Shown here in pieces: positions 44,462 to 52,272 of a DNA stretch of 64,000 nt. Made by a program: the position numbers and the translations under genes. The stretch is from Rurimicrobium sp040387755. Its GTDB lineage: Bacteria > Bacteroidota > Bacteroidia > Chitinophagales > Chitinophagaceae. The stretch lies in assembly GCA_040387755.1 (NCBI GenBank), contig JAZKDB010000002.1, positions 1,054,001 through 1,118,000 on the forward strand. Reading direction: 5' to 3'. The stretch's first letter is position 1; every line of letters starts with the position of its first letter. A model generated the notes under the pieces. That model searched no databases. It was not told the DNA's origin and saw only the letters and a program-made list of their open reading frames with translations.

Positions 44462-45304
44462 GTGAATAAGGAAACAAAAGCTATAGGATTCAAAAATTCA
44501 TTTCGGCTCAATCTACTTGCCATTGTGGCCTTGTGTATTTTGTTCTACTTCATCTTTTTTGCAATTTTAGGTATCATCACCGGCCATGGCAATCAAATAA
44601 AAGTACCCAATATTGTAGGCAAAACGCTTAAAGCAGGTGAAACAGATTTGCAAAAAATGGGATTTGATATACAGATTGATTCTGCATACGACCCATCCAA
44701 AAAAGCATTATTGATTTTAGGGCAGCAACCTGAAGTAGGAGAAATTGTTAAACCGGGACGCACTATTTTTTTAACGGTAAACAAAGCCGAACCACCCAAA
44801 ACACCCATGCCTAATCTTAACGGACTTTCACTTCGCAGCGCCATTATGATATTAAACAGCAGCAAGTTAAAGTTAGGAGATACTTCATACCGTCCGGATA
44901 TAGCGCAAGGAGCTGTCTTAGACCAAATGTTCAACGGCAGCATTATCCGTCCCGGACAAATGATACCTCAGGGAAGTACAATCAGTCTGGTATTAGGTGA
45001 TGGATTGGGTAATACGGTTTTTGATGTGCCGGATATTGTTGGGCTCACCTATGCCGAAGCTGTTGCCATGCTCTCTGCCAACAATCTGCAATTTACTGCA
45101 GTACCCATCGATGAGATAACAGATACCGCTTCAGCATTTGTTTTCAAACAAACCCCTACTTCTCTTAACGAATTAGGTGCCAACAACAGATTAAAAGAAG
45201 GTGACGAATTAGGATTTTACTATAAACAATACCCATCCGAACAAGATTATGATCATGGGCCCGGACCCGGTGGTGTTGTTAAAGACTCATTGGAAACTGA
45301 ATAA
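44462..45304 (+). CDS. Membrane-anchored PASTA-domain protein (no kinase)
   Basis: This 280-residue protein starts with GTG. One transmembrane helix at about residues 17-41 (NLLAIVALCILFYFIFFAILG) is followed by three PASTA domains (VPNIVGKTLKAGETDLQKMGFDI; MPNLNGLSLRSAIMILNSSKL; VPDIVGLTYAEAVAMLSANNLQF) and a Gly/Pro-rich tail. PASTA domains bind uncross-linked peptidoglycan or beta-lactams, and in Firmicutes and actinobacteria are attached to Ser/Thr kinases or PBPs. No kinase is present here. Proximity to ddl fits a wall-sensing role. The C-terminal SEQDYDHGPGPGGV tail is charged and unstructured. Confidence 0.9.
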   Translation: MNKETKAIGFKNSFRLNLLAIVALCILFYFIFFAILGIITGHGNQIKVPNIVGKTLKAGETDLQKMGFDIQIDSAYDPSKKALLILGQQPEVGEIVKPGRTIFLTVNKAEPPKTPMPNLNGLSLRSAIMILNSSKLKLGDTSYRPDIAQGAVLDQMFNGSIIRPGQMIPQGSTISLVLGDGLGNTVFDVPDIVGLTYAEAVAMLSANNLQFTAVPIDEITDTASAFVFKQTPTSLNELGANNRLKEGDELGFYYKQYPSEQDYDHGPGPGGVVKDSLETE

Positions 45305-45366
45305 ACTCAAGCTATTGAACATTTCTCAAACGCAATAAATTCAATCAGATTGCGTTTTTATTGCCT

Positions 45367-47226
45367 ATGAAAACCAATATAAACTATACTCTTTGTTTGC
45401 TTGTCGCACTTATATTCACTAAGTCTACATTTGCGCAGGAGTATATTGGCCCATTACATTACAACCCAAAAGTAAAGCCCCAGCTGTCTCATATCAGCCC
45501 TTTGCGTACTACAGCTCTATCCCTCCCATTCTTCGAAGATTTCGACAATTATGACGAGATACCGGACACCAACAAATGGATTGGAAGACAGGTGTATATC
45601 AACAATACAATGGCGGTAAATATGATAAGCAGAGGCGTGGCCACCTTTGATGCACTGAGCCAGTATGGAAAACCATACGACACTACCAGTCCCTCGGTTA
45701 TCAGATATGCAGATAGCCTAAGCTCAAAAATTATTGACCTGAGTATTCATACTCCCTCCGACAGTATTTATTTAAGTTTCTTTTATCAGGCTGCAGGTAT
45801 AGGTTTTTCACCCGAAAAGCTAGATTCTTTGATTCTGTATTTCAAATCAAAAACAAGTGGAAACTGGGTAAAGGTGTGGAGTAAAAGTGACACCGTTGTT
45901 CATCCATTCAGACAGGTAATGATTCCTGTTACAGATACAAACTTTTTACACAGTAACTTTCAGTTTCGTTTTGTCAATAAGGCATCTGTGGGCATTAATG
46001 ACGACATCTGGAATCTGGATTATATCCGTTTGGATGCGGGTCGAAATAAATTTGATACGGCAGTGAGTGATATTGCTTACACAAAAACACCCGGCAATCT
46101 TTTGAAAGATTATTATTCTATGCCGTATCGTCAATATCTGGCAAATGCCAGTGGCGAGAGGGCAGCAAATTTCCAAAGTACAATTCGAAATAATTATTCA
46201 GGCAGTCAGAATATCCCAAATTTTGGCTATGTAGCTACAGATTTTCCGGGTGGCTCAGTTCTTTCATCCGATGCCAATGTAAATCTTAATATCCCTGCCA
46301 TGAGCACGTCAGACGTGGTCTTTAATACCTACAGCACTACGCCCACAGCTGGATATTACGATAAAGTAATTTTCGAAAACAAATACTACCTGCAATCACC
46401 ATCTGGTGATTACAGTAAAAAGAACGATACAATTATTGGACAACAAATCTTTGACAATTATCTGGCCTATGACGATGGTACAGCAGAAATGAGTTATTAC
46501 CTGAATCTATTCCCCACCTTGCCAGGTAAAATAGCAATTGAGCATCATCTTAATCAGGCAGACACCTTGCGTGGTATGGCCATTTATTTCGGTCGTCAGG
46601 CACCCTTGGCTTCTTACAAATACTTTTCGATAGTAGTATACAAAAACATCGCTTATGGCTCTTCCGCCACTGACAATATCATCTACCAGATTGATAATTT
46701 ACAACCGGCATACAGAGACACTGTAAATCACTTTTGGATTTACAAATTTGACAAACCGGTACCTCTGCCCTCCGGAACCTTCTATATAGGGACTACACAA
46801 CCAGCACTTAGTGGTAGCGACAGCCTCTATATAGGACTTGACCGCAACCGTGCCGAATCAAATCATGCTTACTATAATGTACTGAATGCATGGAGCCCAT
46901 CTTTAGTTTCAGGAGCACTCATGATGCGTCCGATTCTTGGGCAGGCAATAAGTGGTTCTGAGATAAAAAATCCGGAATCTTCAAAAATGAATGTACTCAA
47001 CATTTGGCCAAATCCTGCAACTGACGAACTGAATATCAATCTTCCTTCCAGAGACGGGAAAGTTAATTATGAAATAAAAAACATACTCGGCGCACGTATT
47101 CAAACAGGTAATATTGATATTCAAAACGAAAATATTAATATCAGTAATTTAGCTCCCGGCAGCTATTTTATCTATTTTCGCTCCGACAGATACAATTATC
47201 CTACCCAAAAGTTTATAAAAAAATAA
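45367..47226 (+). CDS. T9SS type A sorting-domain protein
   Basis: This 619-residue protein has a signal peptide (start MKTNINYTLCLLVALIF, ending TFAQE) and a beta-rich central region. The C-terminal type A sorting domain (VLNIWPNPATDELNIN to LAPGSYFIYFRS and TQKFIKK) marks it for T9SS export. The ATG two codons downstream of a TTG is taken as the start. There is no recognised catalytic motif. Segments such as LPFFEDFDNYDEIPD and IDLSIHTPSDSIYLSFFYQ resemble jelly-roll/MAM-like surface modules. A rhodanese gene follows 9 bases later. Confidence 0.86.
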   Translation: MKTNINYTLCLLVALIFTKSTFAQEYIGPLHYNPKVKPQLSHISPLRTTALSLPFFEDFDNYDEIPDTNKWIGRQVYINNTMAVNMISRGVATFDALSQYGKPYDTTSPSVIRYADSLSSKIIDLSIHTPSDSIYLSFFYQAAGIGFSPEKLDSLILYFKSKTSGNWVKVWSKSDTVVHPFRQVMIPVTDTNFLHSNFQFRFVNKASVGINDDIWNLDYIRLDAGRNKFDTAVSDIAYTKTPGNLLKDYYSMPYRQYLANASGERAANFQSTIRNNYSGSQNIPNFGYVATDFPGGSVLSSDANVNLNIPAMSTSDVVFNTYSTTPTAGYYDKVIFENKYYLQSPSGDYSKKNDTIIGQQIFDNYLAYDDGTAEMSYYLNLFPTLPGKIAIEHHLNQADTLRGMAIYFGRQAPLASYKYFSIVVYKNIAYGSSATDNIIYQIDNLQPAYRDTVNHFWIYKFDKPVPLPSGTFYIGTTQPALSGSDSLYIGLDRNRAESNHAYYNVLNAWSPSLVSGALMMRPILGQAISGSEIKNPESSKMNVLNIWPNPATDELNINLPSRDGKVNYEIKNILGARIQTGNIDIQNENINISNLAPGSYFIYFRSDRYNYPTQKFIKK

Positions 47227-47235
47227 ATAATAGTA

Positions 47236-47535
47236 ATGAAAAACATTAACGTTCAGGAACTGAAAACCCTTATCGACTCGAATGCTCCTATTAATTTACT
47301 GGATGTCCGTGAGCCCGACGAACGTGCAGAATTTAACATCGGCGGCATTCACCTCCCATTAGGAAAAATTCTCGGCTTTCAGTTAGAAGATATCGATGAT
47401 TTGAAGGATCAGGAGATTTATGTTTATTGCCGTTCAGGCAATCGCAGTATGCAGGCATGCATGTTTCTGGAGCAGGCCGGTTTTAGCAATGTAACAAATA
47501 TTGACGGGGGCATGATGGCCTGGCAGGCTATGTAA
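47236..47535 (+). CDS. Single-domain rhodanese-like protein
   Basis: This 99-residue protein is one rhodanese domain with the active-site Cys loop YCRSGNRS and the usual starts LLDVREPDERAEFNIGGIHLPLG and DGGMMAWQAM. It is like GlpE/PspE-type thiosulfate sulfurtransferases or persulfide carriers; the natural sulfur donor is unknown. It has no signal peptide and is expected in the cytoplasm. It follows the T9SS cargo gene by 9 bases and is followed by a hairpin. Confidence 0.92.
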   Translation: MKNINVQELKTLIDSNAPINLLDVREPDERAEFNIGGIHLPLGKILGFQLEDIDDLKDQEIYVYCRSGNRSMQACMFLEQAGFSNVTNIDGGMMAWQAM

Positions 47536-47564
47536 TTTGTATTTACTTTCAAGTGTCCTTATTG

Positions 47565-47598
47565 ATGGGTAATTATTGATGTATCAATAATTACCCAT
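47565..47598 (+). terminator. Hairpin after the rhodanese gene
   Basis: A perfect 16-base-pair stem (47565-47580 with 47583-47598) has a two-base gap and a T-containing tail. It is AT-rich, so termination strength is uncertain. It could instead be an operator or dispersed palindrome. Confidence 0.6.
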
Positions 47599-47694
47599 TT
47601 TGCATTTTGATTTTAGATATAAAATTTGTAGCATTGTGTTATATTACCTTAGTATACTCAAGGTTTAAACATACGTACCAGAAAATTTTCTATA

Positions 47695-49515
47695 ATGAAT
47701 AAAAAATTACTCCGTTCGACCTTCTTAAGAAAATCGCTTTTAATGTCCGCTTTTTGCCTTGCATCCGGCATTAACAGTAACGCCCAAACAATTACTTTGT
47801 TCCGAACGGGTGTGATTGTACCCCCGAGCTTCAGCACACTAGGAGCGGCCATTGCAGCAGCTTTGCCTGGAGATTCTTTGGTACTCAGCAAAAATGTATT
47901 TAAAGAGGCAAATCTCAGCATCAGTAAAAACCTTAAAATTACCGGTACTGTAGATTCATCAGGTATTAGTACCATAGACCCCGAATCAAACAGCCGCGGC
48001 TTGCTCATTACCGCAGGTAATGTAGAGCTTAAGAATCTTCTTATCACCAAAGGCAAAGTAAACAATGAAGCCGGTGGTGGTGTCTGTAATTACGGAACGG
48101 GCGCATTAACATTAAGTGGATATTCAGGAGTAAGCAACTGTACATGTACGGGAATCTTTGCCCGTGGTGGAGGAATCTATTCCGGCGGGAAATTGAGTAT
48201 TATCGATAATGCATACGTTAGTGGTAATTCAGCAGACGAAGAAGGTGGTGGTGCTTATGCCTACTCCACTTTCGTGCTGGCAGGTAATGCAAAAATCAGC
48301 AACAATACTGCAAAAGGAAGTGGTGGTGGAGTGTTCAGTCAGGCAAATGGCGGAGCGCAGATTTCAGACTTCTCAAAAATCGAAAACAATACCGCAAATG
48401 TTGCCGGTGGAGGGCTTTTTGGTGTAGGAACTATACAAAACCAAGCCAGCATTTCCAATAACAAAGCAGACTTTGGCGGCGGAGTAGCAGGATTCAACGA
48501 CATTCTTTTTCTTCATGATACAGCGACTATATCCAACAATACAGCCCTGACTGCCGGTGGTGGTATATGGCTAAATAATTGTGGCTTGTATGGATATGAC
48601 CTTTTCCATATTACCAACAATAAAATCCTGCCATCAGCAGGCGGCACAAATTATGGCGGTGCTATTTACAATGTAAATGGTAGCATTTTGGTTACAGGTG
48701 GTGTCATTATGGGTAATCAATCACCTGTATCAGCAGTGTACAATACCTCAGGCGCAACACCAACCAACGTAAAATTCAATAGTACCCATTTTTACAATCC
48801 CAAAGCTGATGGTACAAGACAGGCCGAAATTTTCAATAGTCCATCACTTACTTCAAGCATCATCAATTTTACATCAGATTATTGCTGGTGGGGACAAAAC
48901 GACACTTTAAACCTTATTGCCAACAGAGCTGGAACCAATAGCGGAACCATTACCTCTTATGTAGTCCTTACCTGGTTGCTCAATAATGGAAATCCCGTTG
49001 ACCCTTTGGCATTTAAATTTCCGCTTAGTGCAGATTTCCGTCTGAATGATGGCACCAAAATGGATTCCTTAACCTTACGTAGTATCAAAGGTGTTTTTAC
49101 CTCTGATAAAGGCAAATTCAGTCCATCTACTTCCTACATTGACACCATCAACTACGTCCGCTCTGTATTTTTAGCTCCAGTTGGACCAGATTCAGTTAGC
49201 ATTATGGCTTATGTAGATGCAGATACTTTCAGGTCAGAAAAAATTGCAATGGTCGGCTTAAGTGTTACCAACAAAAATCTGACTTCTTCAATAAAAGTGT
49301 ATCCAAATCCCGCAACAGAAAGCATCAATGTAGCAGATGCTGCAATAGGAACAAAAATGACCATATACAGCCTTGATGGACGCATGATACACCAACAAAT
49401 CAGCAACAACAATATTGAAAACATTAAGCTGTCCAACCAGGCCGCAGGTATTTATATCCTTCAGCTGATAGACCCTAATGGGCAAAAAGCAAGTACCAAA
49501 ATCATCAAACAATAG
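47695..49515 (+). CDS. Right-handed beta-helix surface protein with T9SS type A tail
   Basis: This 606-residue protein has a signal peptide ending NSNAQT, then a right-handed parallel beta-helix (residues about 50-370) with chlamydial-Pmp-like GGG[IVA] repeats: GGGVCNYGTGALTLSG, RGGGIYSGGKLSI, EGGGAYAYS, SGGGVFSQANGG, AGGGLFGVG, GGGVAGFND and AGGGIWLNNC, alternating with NNT/SNN steps. The last 80 residues are a type A sorting domain (VYPNPATESINVA to AAGIYILQLID and STKIIKQ). It is likely a surface adhesin or glycan-binding protein; no polysaccharide-lyase residues are evident. It is a single gene ended by a terminator. Confidence 0.9.
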   Translation: MNKKLLRSTFLRKSLLMSAFCLASGINSNAQTITLFRTGVIVPPSFSTLGAAIAAALPGDSLVLSKNVFKEANLSISKNLKITGTVDSSGISTIDPESNSRGLLITAGNVELKNLLITKGKVNNEAGGGVCNYGTGALTLSGYSGVSNCTCTGIFARGGGIYSGGKLSIIDNAYVSGNSADEEGGGAYAYSTFVLAGNAKISNNTAKGSGGGVFSQANGGAQISDFSKIENNTANVAGGGLFGVGTIQNQASISNNKADFGGGVAGFNDILFLHDTATISNNTALTAGGGIWLNNCGLYGYDLFHITNNKILPSAGGTNYGGAIYNVNGSILVTGGVIMGNQSPVSAVYNTSGATPTNVKFNSTHFYNPKADGTRQAEIFNSPSLTSSIINFTSDYCWWGQNDTLNLIANRAGTNSGTITSYVVLTWLLNNGNPVDPLAFKFPLSADFRLNDGTKMDSLTLRSIKGVFTSDKGKFSPSTSYIDTINYVRSVFLAPVGPDSVSIMAYVDADTFRSEKIAMVGLSVTNKNLTSSIKVYPNPATESINVADAAIGTKMTIYSLDGRMIHQQISNNNIENIKLSNQAAGIYILQLIDPNGQKASTKIIKQ

Positions 49516-49536
49516 AGATTCAGATTAAATAATTAT

Positions 49537-49572
49537 AAAAGCCTCTGCGTTGAATATCGCAGAGGCTTTTTT
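49537..49572 (+). terminator. Terminator after the beta-helix protein
   Basis: The stem aaaagcctctgcg (49537-49549) pairs with cgcagaggctttt (49558-49570), with an eight-base loop followed by T residues. Confidence 0.88.
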
Positions 49573-49668
49573 GGGCGCGCCCACACTCAGCTTTGCTGCA
49601 AAACCCCTTCAGTGTGGTCGGGCTATCGGCTGTACTTCGTGCCGCCTCTATCCCTCGCGCAAAGATTT
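49573..49668. repeat. GC-rich structured intergenic element
   Basis: This block of about 95 bases is far richer in GC than its flanks. It opens with the palindrome gggcgcgccc (49573-49582). A long inverted repeat ccacact/agtgtgg (49581-49587 with 49611-49617) encloses a small cagc-ttt-gctg hairpin, and the rest is a tgtacttcgtgccgcctc-type segment. No plausible gene covers it. It resembles dispersed extragenic repeats of the REP type; only one copy is visible here. Confidence 0.5.
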
Positions 49669-49712
49669 CGTTGAAAAAATAAATTGTATTTTCGATAAAA
49701 TTTTAGCAAAAA

Positions 49713-50096
49713 ATGAAATTAAAATTACTTTCTATCATAAGTGTATTTGTAGTGTTGATTGCAGCCTGTAGTAGCAGCAAAAAGACCAGCACCACCGCAG
49801 GCAACAGTAGTGGCAAGAAGCCTAAAAACGGCGTGTATGCTCCTGGCGACAACGAAGTGGCCGCCATTCAAAAACAATTCCCGGATGCAAGTATGGGTAA
49901 ATTACAGGAAGGTTATTCTATTTATACAGGCTCTTGTACAGGCTGCCACAAGGCAAAGAATATCTACCGCTTTTCTACAGAAGAATGGAAAAAAATTATG
50001 GATAAAATGGCTCCTAAAGCAAAGCTGAACGGACTACAAAAAGATGCCGTTTACCAATATGTTCTAGCTATAAAAGCTACACAACAAACTAAATAG
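49713..50096 (+). CDS. c-type cytochrome lipoprotein
   Basis: This 127-residue lipoprotein has lipobox LIAAC (C19), then a Ser/Lys/Thr-rich linker and a small cytochrome c domain with heme-binding CTGCH (C75, C78, H79). Possible Met axial ligands lie in IMDKMAPKAKL. The domain is minimal, about 75 residues. It is an outer-membrane or periplasmic electron carrier (inference). It is a single gene, with a terminator at 50102-50131. Confidence 0.88.
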   Translation: MKLKLLSIISVFVVLIAACSSSKKTSTTAGNSSGKKPKNGVYAPGDNEVAAIQKQFPDASMGKLQEGYSIYTGSCTGCHKAKNIYRFSTEEWKKIMDKMAPKAKLNGLQKDAVYQYVLAIKATQQTK

Positions 50097-50101
50097 ATTG
50101 C

Positions 50102-50131
50102 AAAGCCTCCGCAAAATGGGGAGGCTTTTTT
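50102..50131 (+). terminator. Terminator after the cytochrome lipoprotein gene
   Basis: The stem aaagcctcc (50102-50110) pairs with ggaggcttt (50120-50128), with a nine-base loop and T run. Confidence 0.8.
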
Positions 50132-50166
50132 AAAACAGTTATACGAGTTCAATACTTCATCTCTAC

Positions 50167-51168
50167 TTACCATACTTGAACTTCTCTTTCCAATTCAATA
50201 CCAAATTTATCTTTTACAGAAGCCACAATATCTCCGGATAATTGCCATATTTCTGCACCAGTTGCCTGTCCATAATTGACCAACACTAAAGCTTGTCTGG
50301 CATGCACACCATAGTCTCCTTTTCGATACCCTTTCCAGCCGCATTGCTCAATCAGCCATCCAGCAGGCACCTTCACCAATTTCTCATTAACCGTATATGA
50401 TGGAATGGAGGGATGTTCCTTCTTGAGTTCAAGATATTGTTGAACGGGTATCGCAGGGTTTTTAAAAAATGAACCCGCATTACCAATCTCTTTTGGGTCA
50501 GGTAACTTACTGCGGCGAATATTCATTACAGCCTGTGCCACATCTTTGGCTGTCGGCTTGTCAATGTTCAGCGCTTTCAATTCTTCTTCAATTGCACCAT
50601 AAGTGGTATTGAGTGCTGCCTCCTTATTCAATTTAAAACAAACAGAAGAGATAAAAAATTGGTCTTTCAATTCATTTTTAAAAATACTGTCGCGGTAGCC
50701 AAAACGGCATTCGGTATTGCTCAATGTTTTGAAAACCTTATCCTGCCAATGCCACAAACTAACCGACTCAATCGTATCTTTCACCTCTACCCCATAGGCA
50801 CCAATATTTTGTATCGGCGCAGCGCCCACCGTTCCGGGTATGAGTGCAAGGTTTTCAATGCCGTAAAGCCCTTTATCAATAGCATACAAAACAAAATCGT
50901 GCCATAGTTCGCCCGAAGCCACTTCAAACCAAACATGCTGCTCGTCTTCCTTTAGCTGCCTGATTCCTTTGATGCGGTTAGCGATTATCAAAGCCTTGAT
51001 AGACTGTGTACACAATACATTGCTACCGCCACCAATTATCTTTCTATCAGCATAATCACTCAGTCCAATTAAATCATGCACACTTTCAATCTGCACAAAA
51101 TTTTCTGCAATCATATCAATACCGAATGTATTGTATCCTTTAAGCGAAACATTATGTTCTATGTTCAT
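50167..51168 (-). CDS. murB: UDP-N-acetylenolpyruvoylglucosamine reductase
   Basis: This 333-residue FAD enzyme reduces the enolpyruvyl group to make UDP-MurNAc. The start MNIEHNVSLKGYNTFGID is typical (an in-frame TTG six codons upstream is not needed). Motifs are IIGGGSNVL (FAD), GIENLALIPGTVGAAPIQNIGAYGVEV, FGYRDSIFK and GNAGSFFKNP with the catalytic Ser. The C-terminal Glu region LEREVQVW also fits. It follows the epimerase gene by 19 bases on the same strand. Confidence 0.96.
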   Translation of the reverse strand: MNIEHNVSLKGYNTFGIDMIAENFVQIESVHDLIGLSDYADRKIIGGGSNVLCTQSIKALIIANRIKGIRQLKEDEQHVWFEVASGELWHDFVLYAIDKGLYGIENLALIPGTVGAAPIQNIGAYGVEVKDTIESVSLWHWQDKVFKTLSNTECRFGYRDSIFKNELKDQFFISSVCFKLNKEAALNTTYGAIEEELKALNIDKPTAKDVAQAVMNIRRSKLPDPKEIGNAGSFFKNPAIPVQQYLELKKEHPSIPSYTVNEKLVKVPAGWLIEQCGWKGYRKGDYGVHARQALVLVNYGQATGAEIWQLSGDIVASVKDKFGIELEREVQVW

Positions 51169-51187
51169 AAAAGCTCTTTTCAACAAT

Positions 51188-52228
51188 TTAAAAATAACTC
51201 CTCTCCGATACCTTTCCCCAAAACCTCACACCTAATCCCAGACGATGTGCTGTGGTGATTTTTGCATCTGTATAATTCAAACCATCTGCGATATCCTCTT
51301 TGAGCAATAAAGGCCCATCTGCGTCCAGCTCATCCACCAAAGGCGACAAATGCACCAAAGCGGCTGTACCAATGGTACTTTCATTCATATTGCCCAGCAT
51401 CACTTTCAACCCCAATTGCCTTGCTTCAGTAATCATACGCATAGCGGGTGTAATGCCTCCACATTTGGTCAGTTTAATATTAATCCCGTCAAAGGCTTCA
51501 GCACATTTAATTACATCTTTTTCGGTCACACAACTCTCGTCGGCAAACAAAGGTATTTCGGAAAAAGCTTTGAGTTCCTTCATGGCATCCCATTCACCTT
51601 TTCCTAAAGGTTGCTCTATTAACCTCACCCCTAATTTTCTCAATTCAGGTAACAGTTTTTTTGCGTCATCAAATGACAGACCTTCATTACAATCAATACC
51701 AAAAGGCTTGTCTGTATGAGCTCTTAAAGCTATCAACAAATCAATATCCTCCGGTCTGCTCAGTTTAATTTTGTACAAAGGCCAGGGGTGGGCTTTTAAT
51801 TTTTCCACCATTTTATCGGCAGTATCAATACCCAAGGTATAATCTGTTTGGGGTACTTCATCAGACTGAATGCCCAAAATACGACGTAATGGGGCATTGC
51901 GCATTTGTGCAAACAAATCCCAGCCTGCAATATCAAGTGCCGCCACCAAAAAATTATTCTCCGGAAATAAATGATGCAGAAAATGCCAGAAGCGCTGAGG
52001 ATCGGTTAGCGCATAACGCTCTATAGGTATGCGTTTAGCATTAAGCTCTTCTATCATTGCCGGAACCGATATGCCATAATAATGAATAGCAGGTGCTTCG
52101 CCATAACCACACCAATGGCGCAAACCCAATGAAACCACTAAGCTGGCTTGATGAGTTTTAGTACCTTTAGCAATCGTAAAGGGATATTCAAAAGGTAATT
52201 CGAAAGAATAATGGCGCAGTTGCAGCAT
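51188..52228 (-). CDS. Enolase-superfamily dipeptide epimerase (L-Ala-D/L-Glu type)
   Basis: This 346-residue enzyme has the muconate-lactonizing subgroup residues: KxK (LYKIKLSRPED), metal ligands in IDCNEGLS (Asp), IEQPLGKGEWDAM (Glu) and ADESC (Asp), and NIKLTKCGG with the opposite-face Lys. This fits L-Ala-D/L-Glu epimerases, which recycle murein peptides, or a related dipeptide epimerase. Being next to murB supports a peptidoglycan role; substrate assignment is inference. The start is an ATG overlapping an in-frame TTG of the divergent GT39 region, leaving a 44-base divergent gap. Confidence 0.92.
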   Translation of the reverse strand: MLQLRHYSFELPFEYPFTIAKGTKTHQASLVVSLGLRHWCGYGEAPAIHYYGISVPAMIEELNAKRIPIERYALTDPQRFWHFLHHLFPENNFLVAALDIAGWDLFAQMRNAPLRRILGIQSDEVPQTDYTLGIDTADKMVEKLKAHPWPLYKIKLSRPEDIDLLIALRAHTDKPFGIDCNEGLSFDDAKKLLPELRKLGVRLIEQPLGKGEWDAMKELKAFSEIPLFADESCVTEKDVIKCAEAFDGINIKLTKCGGITPAMRMITEARQLGLKVMLGNMNESTIGTAALVHLSPLVDELDADGPLLLKEDIADGLNYTDAKITTAHRLGLGVRFWGKVSERSYF

Positions 52229-52244
52229 TGGATAAAATTGCGAT

Positions 52245-52252
52245 TATTTTTG
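52245..52252 (+). promoter_or_regulatory. -7 element upstream of the GT39 gene
   Basis: TATTTTTG is an exact TAnnTTTG match 20 bases before the ATG at 52273, inside the short gap to the epimerase start. Confidence 0.45.
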
Positions 52253-52272
52253 CAGACCGTAAAACTAAATTA

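Noticed and set aside
47658..48065. 135-residue ORF on the minus strand opposite the beta-helix protein
   Set aside because: It is antisense to a well-supported T9SS cargo gene, with no domain or signal sequence of its own.
49550..49771. 73-residue ORF across the GC-rich element
   Set aside because: It overlaps a terminator and the cytochrome gene start, and has no family features.
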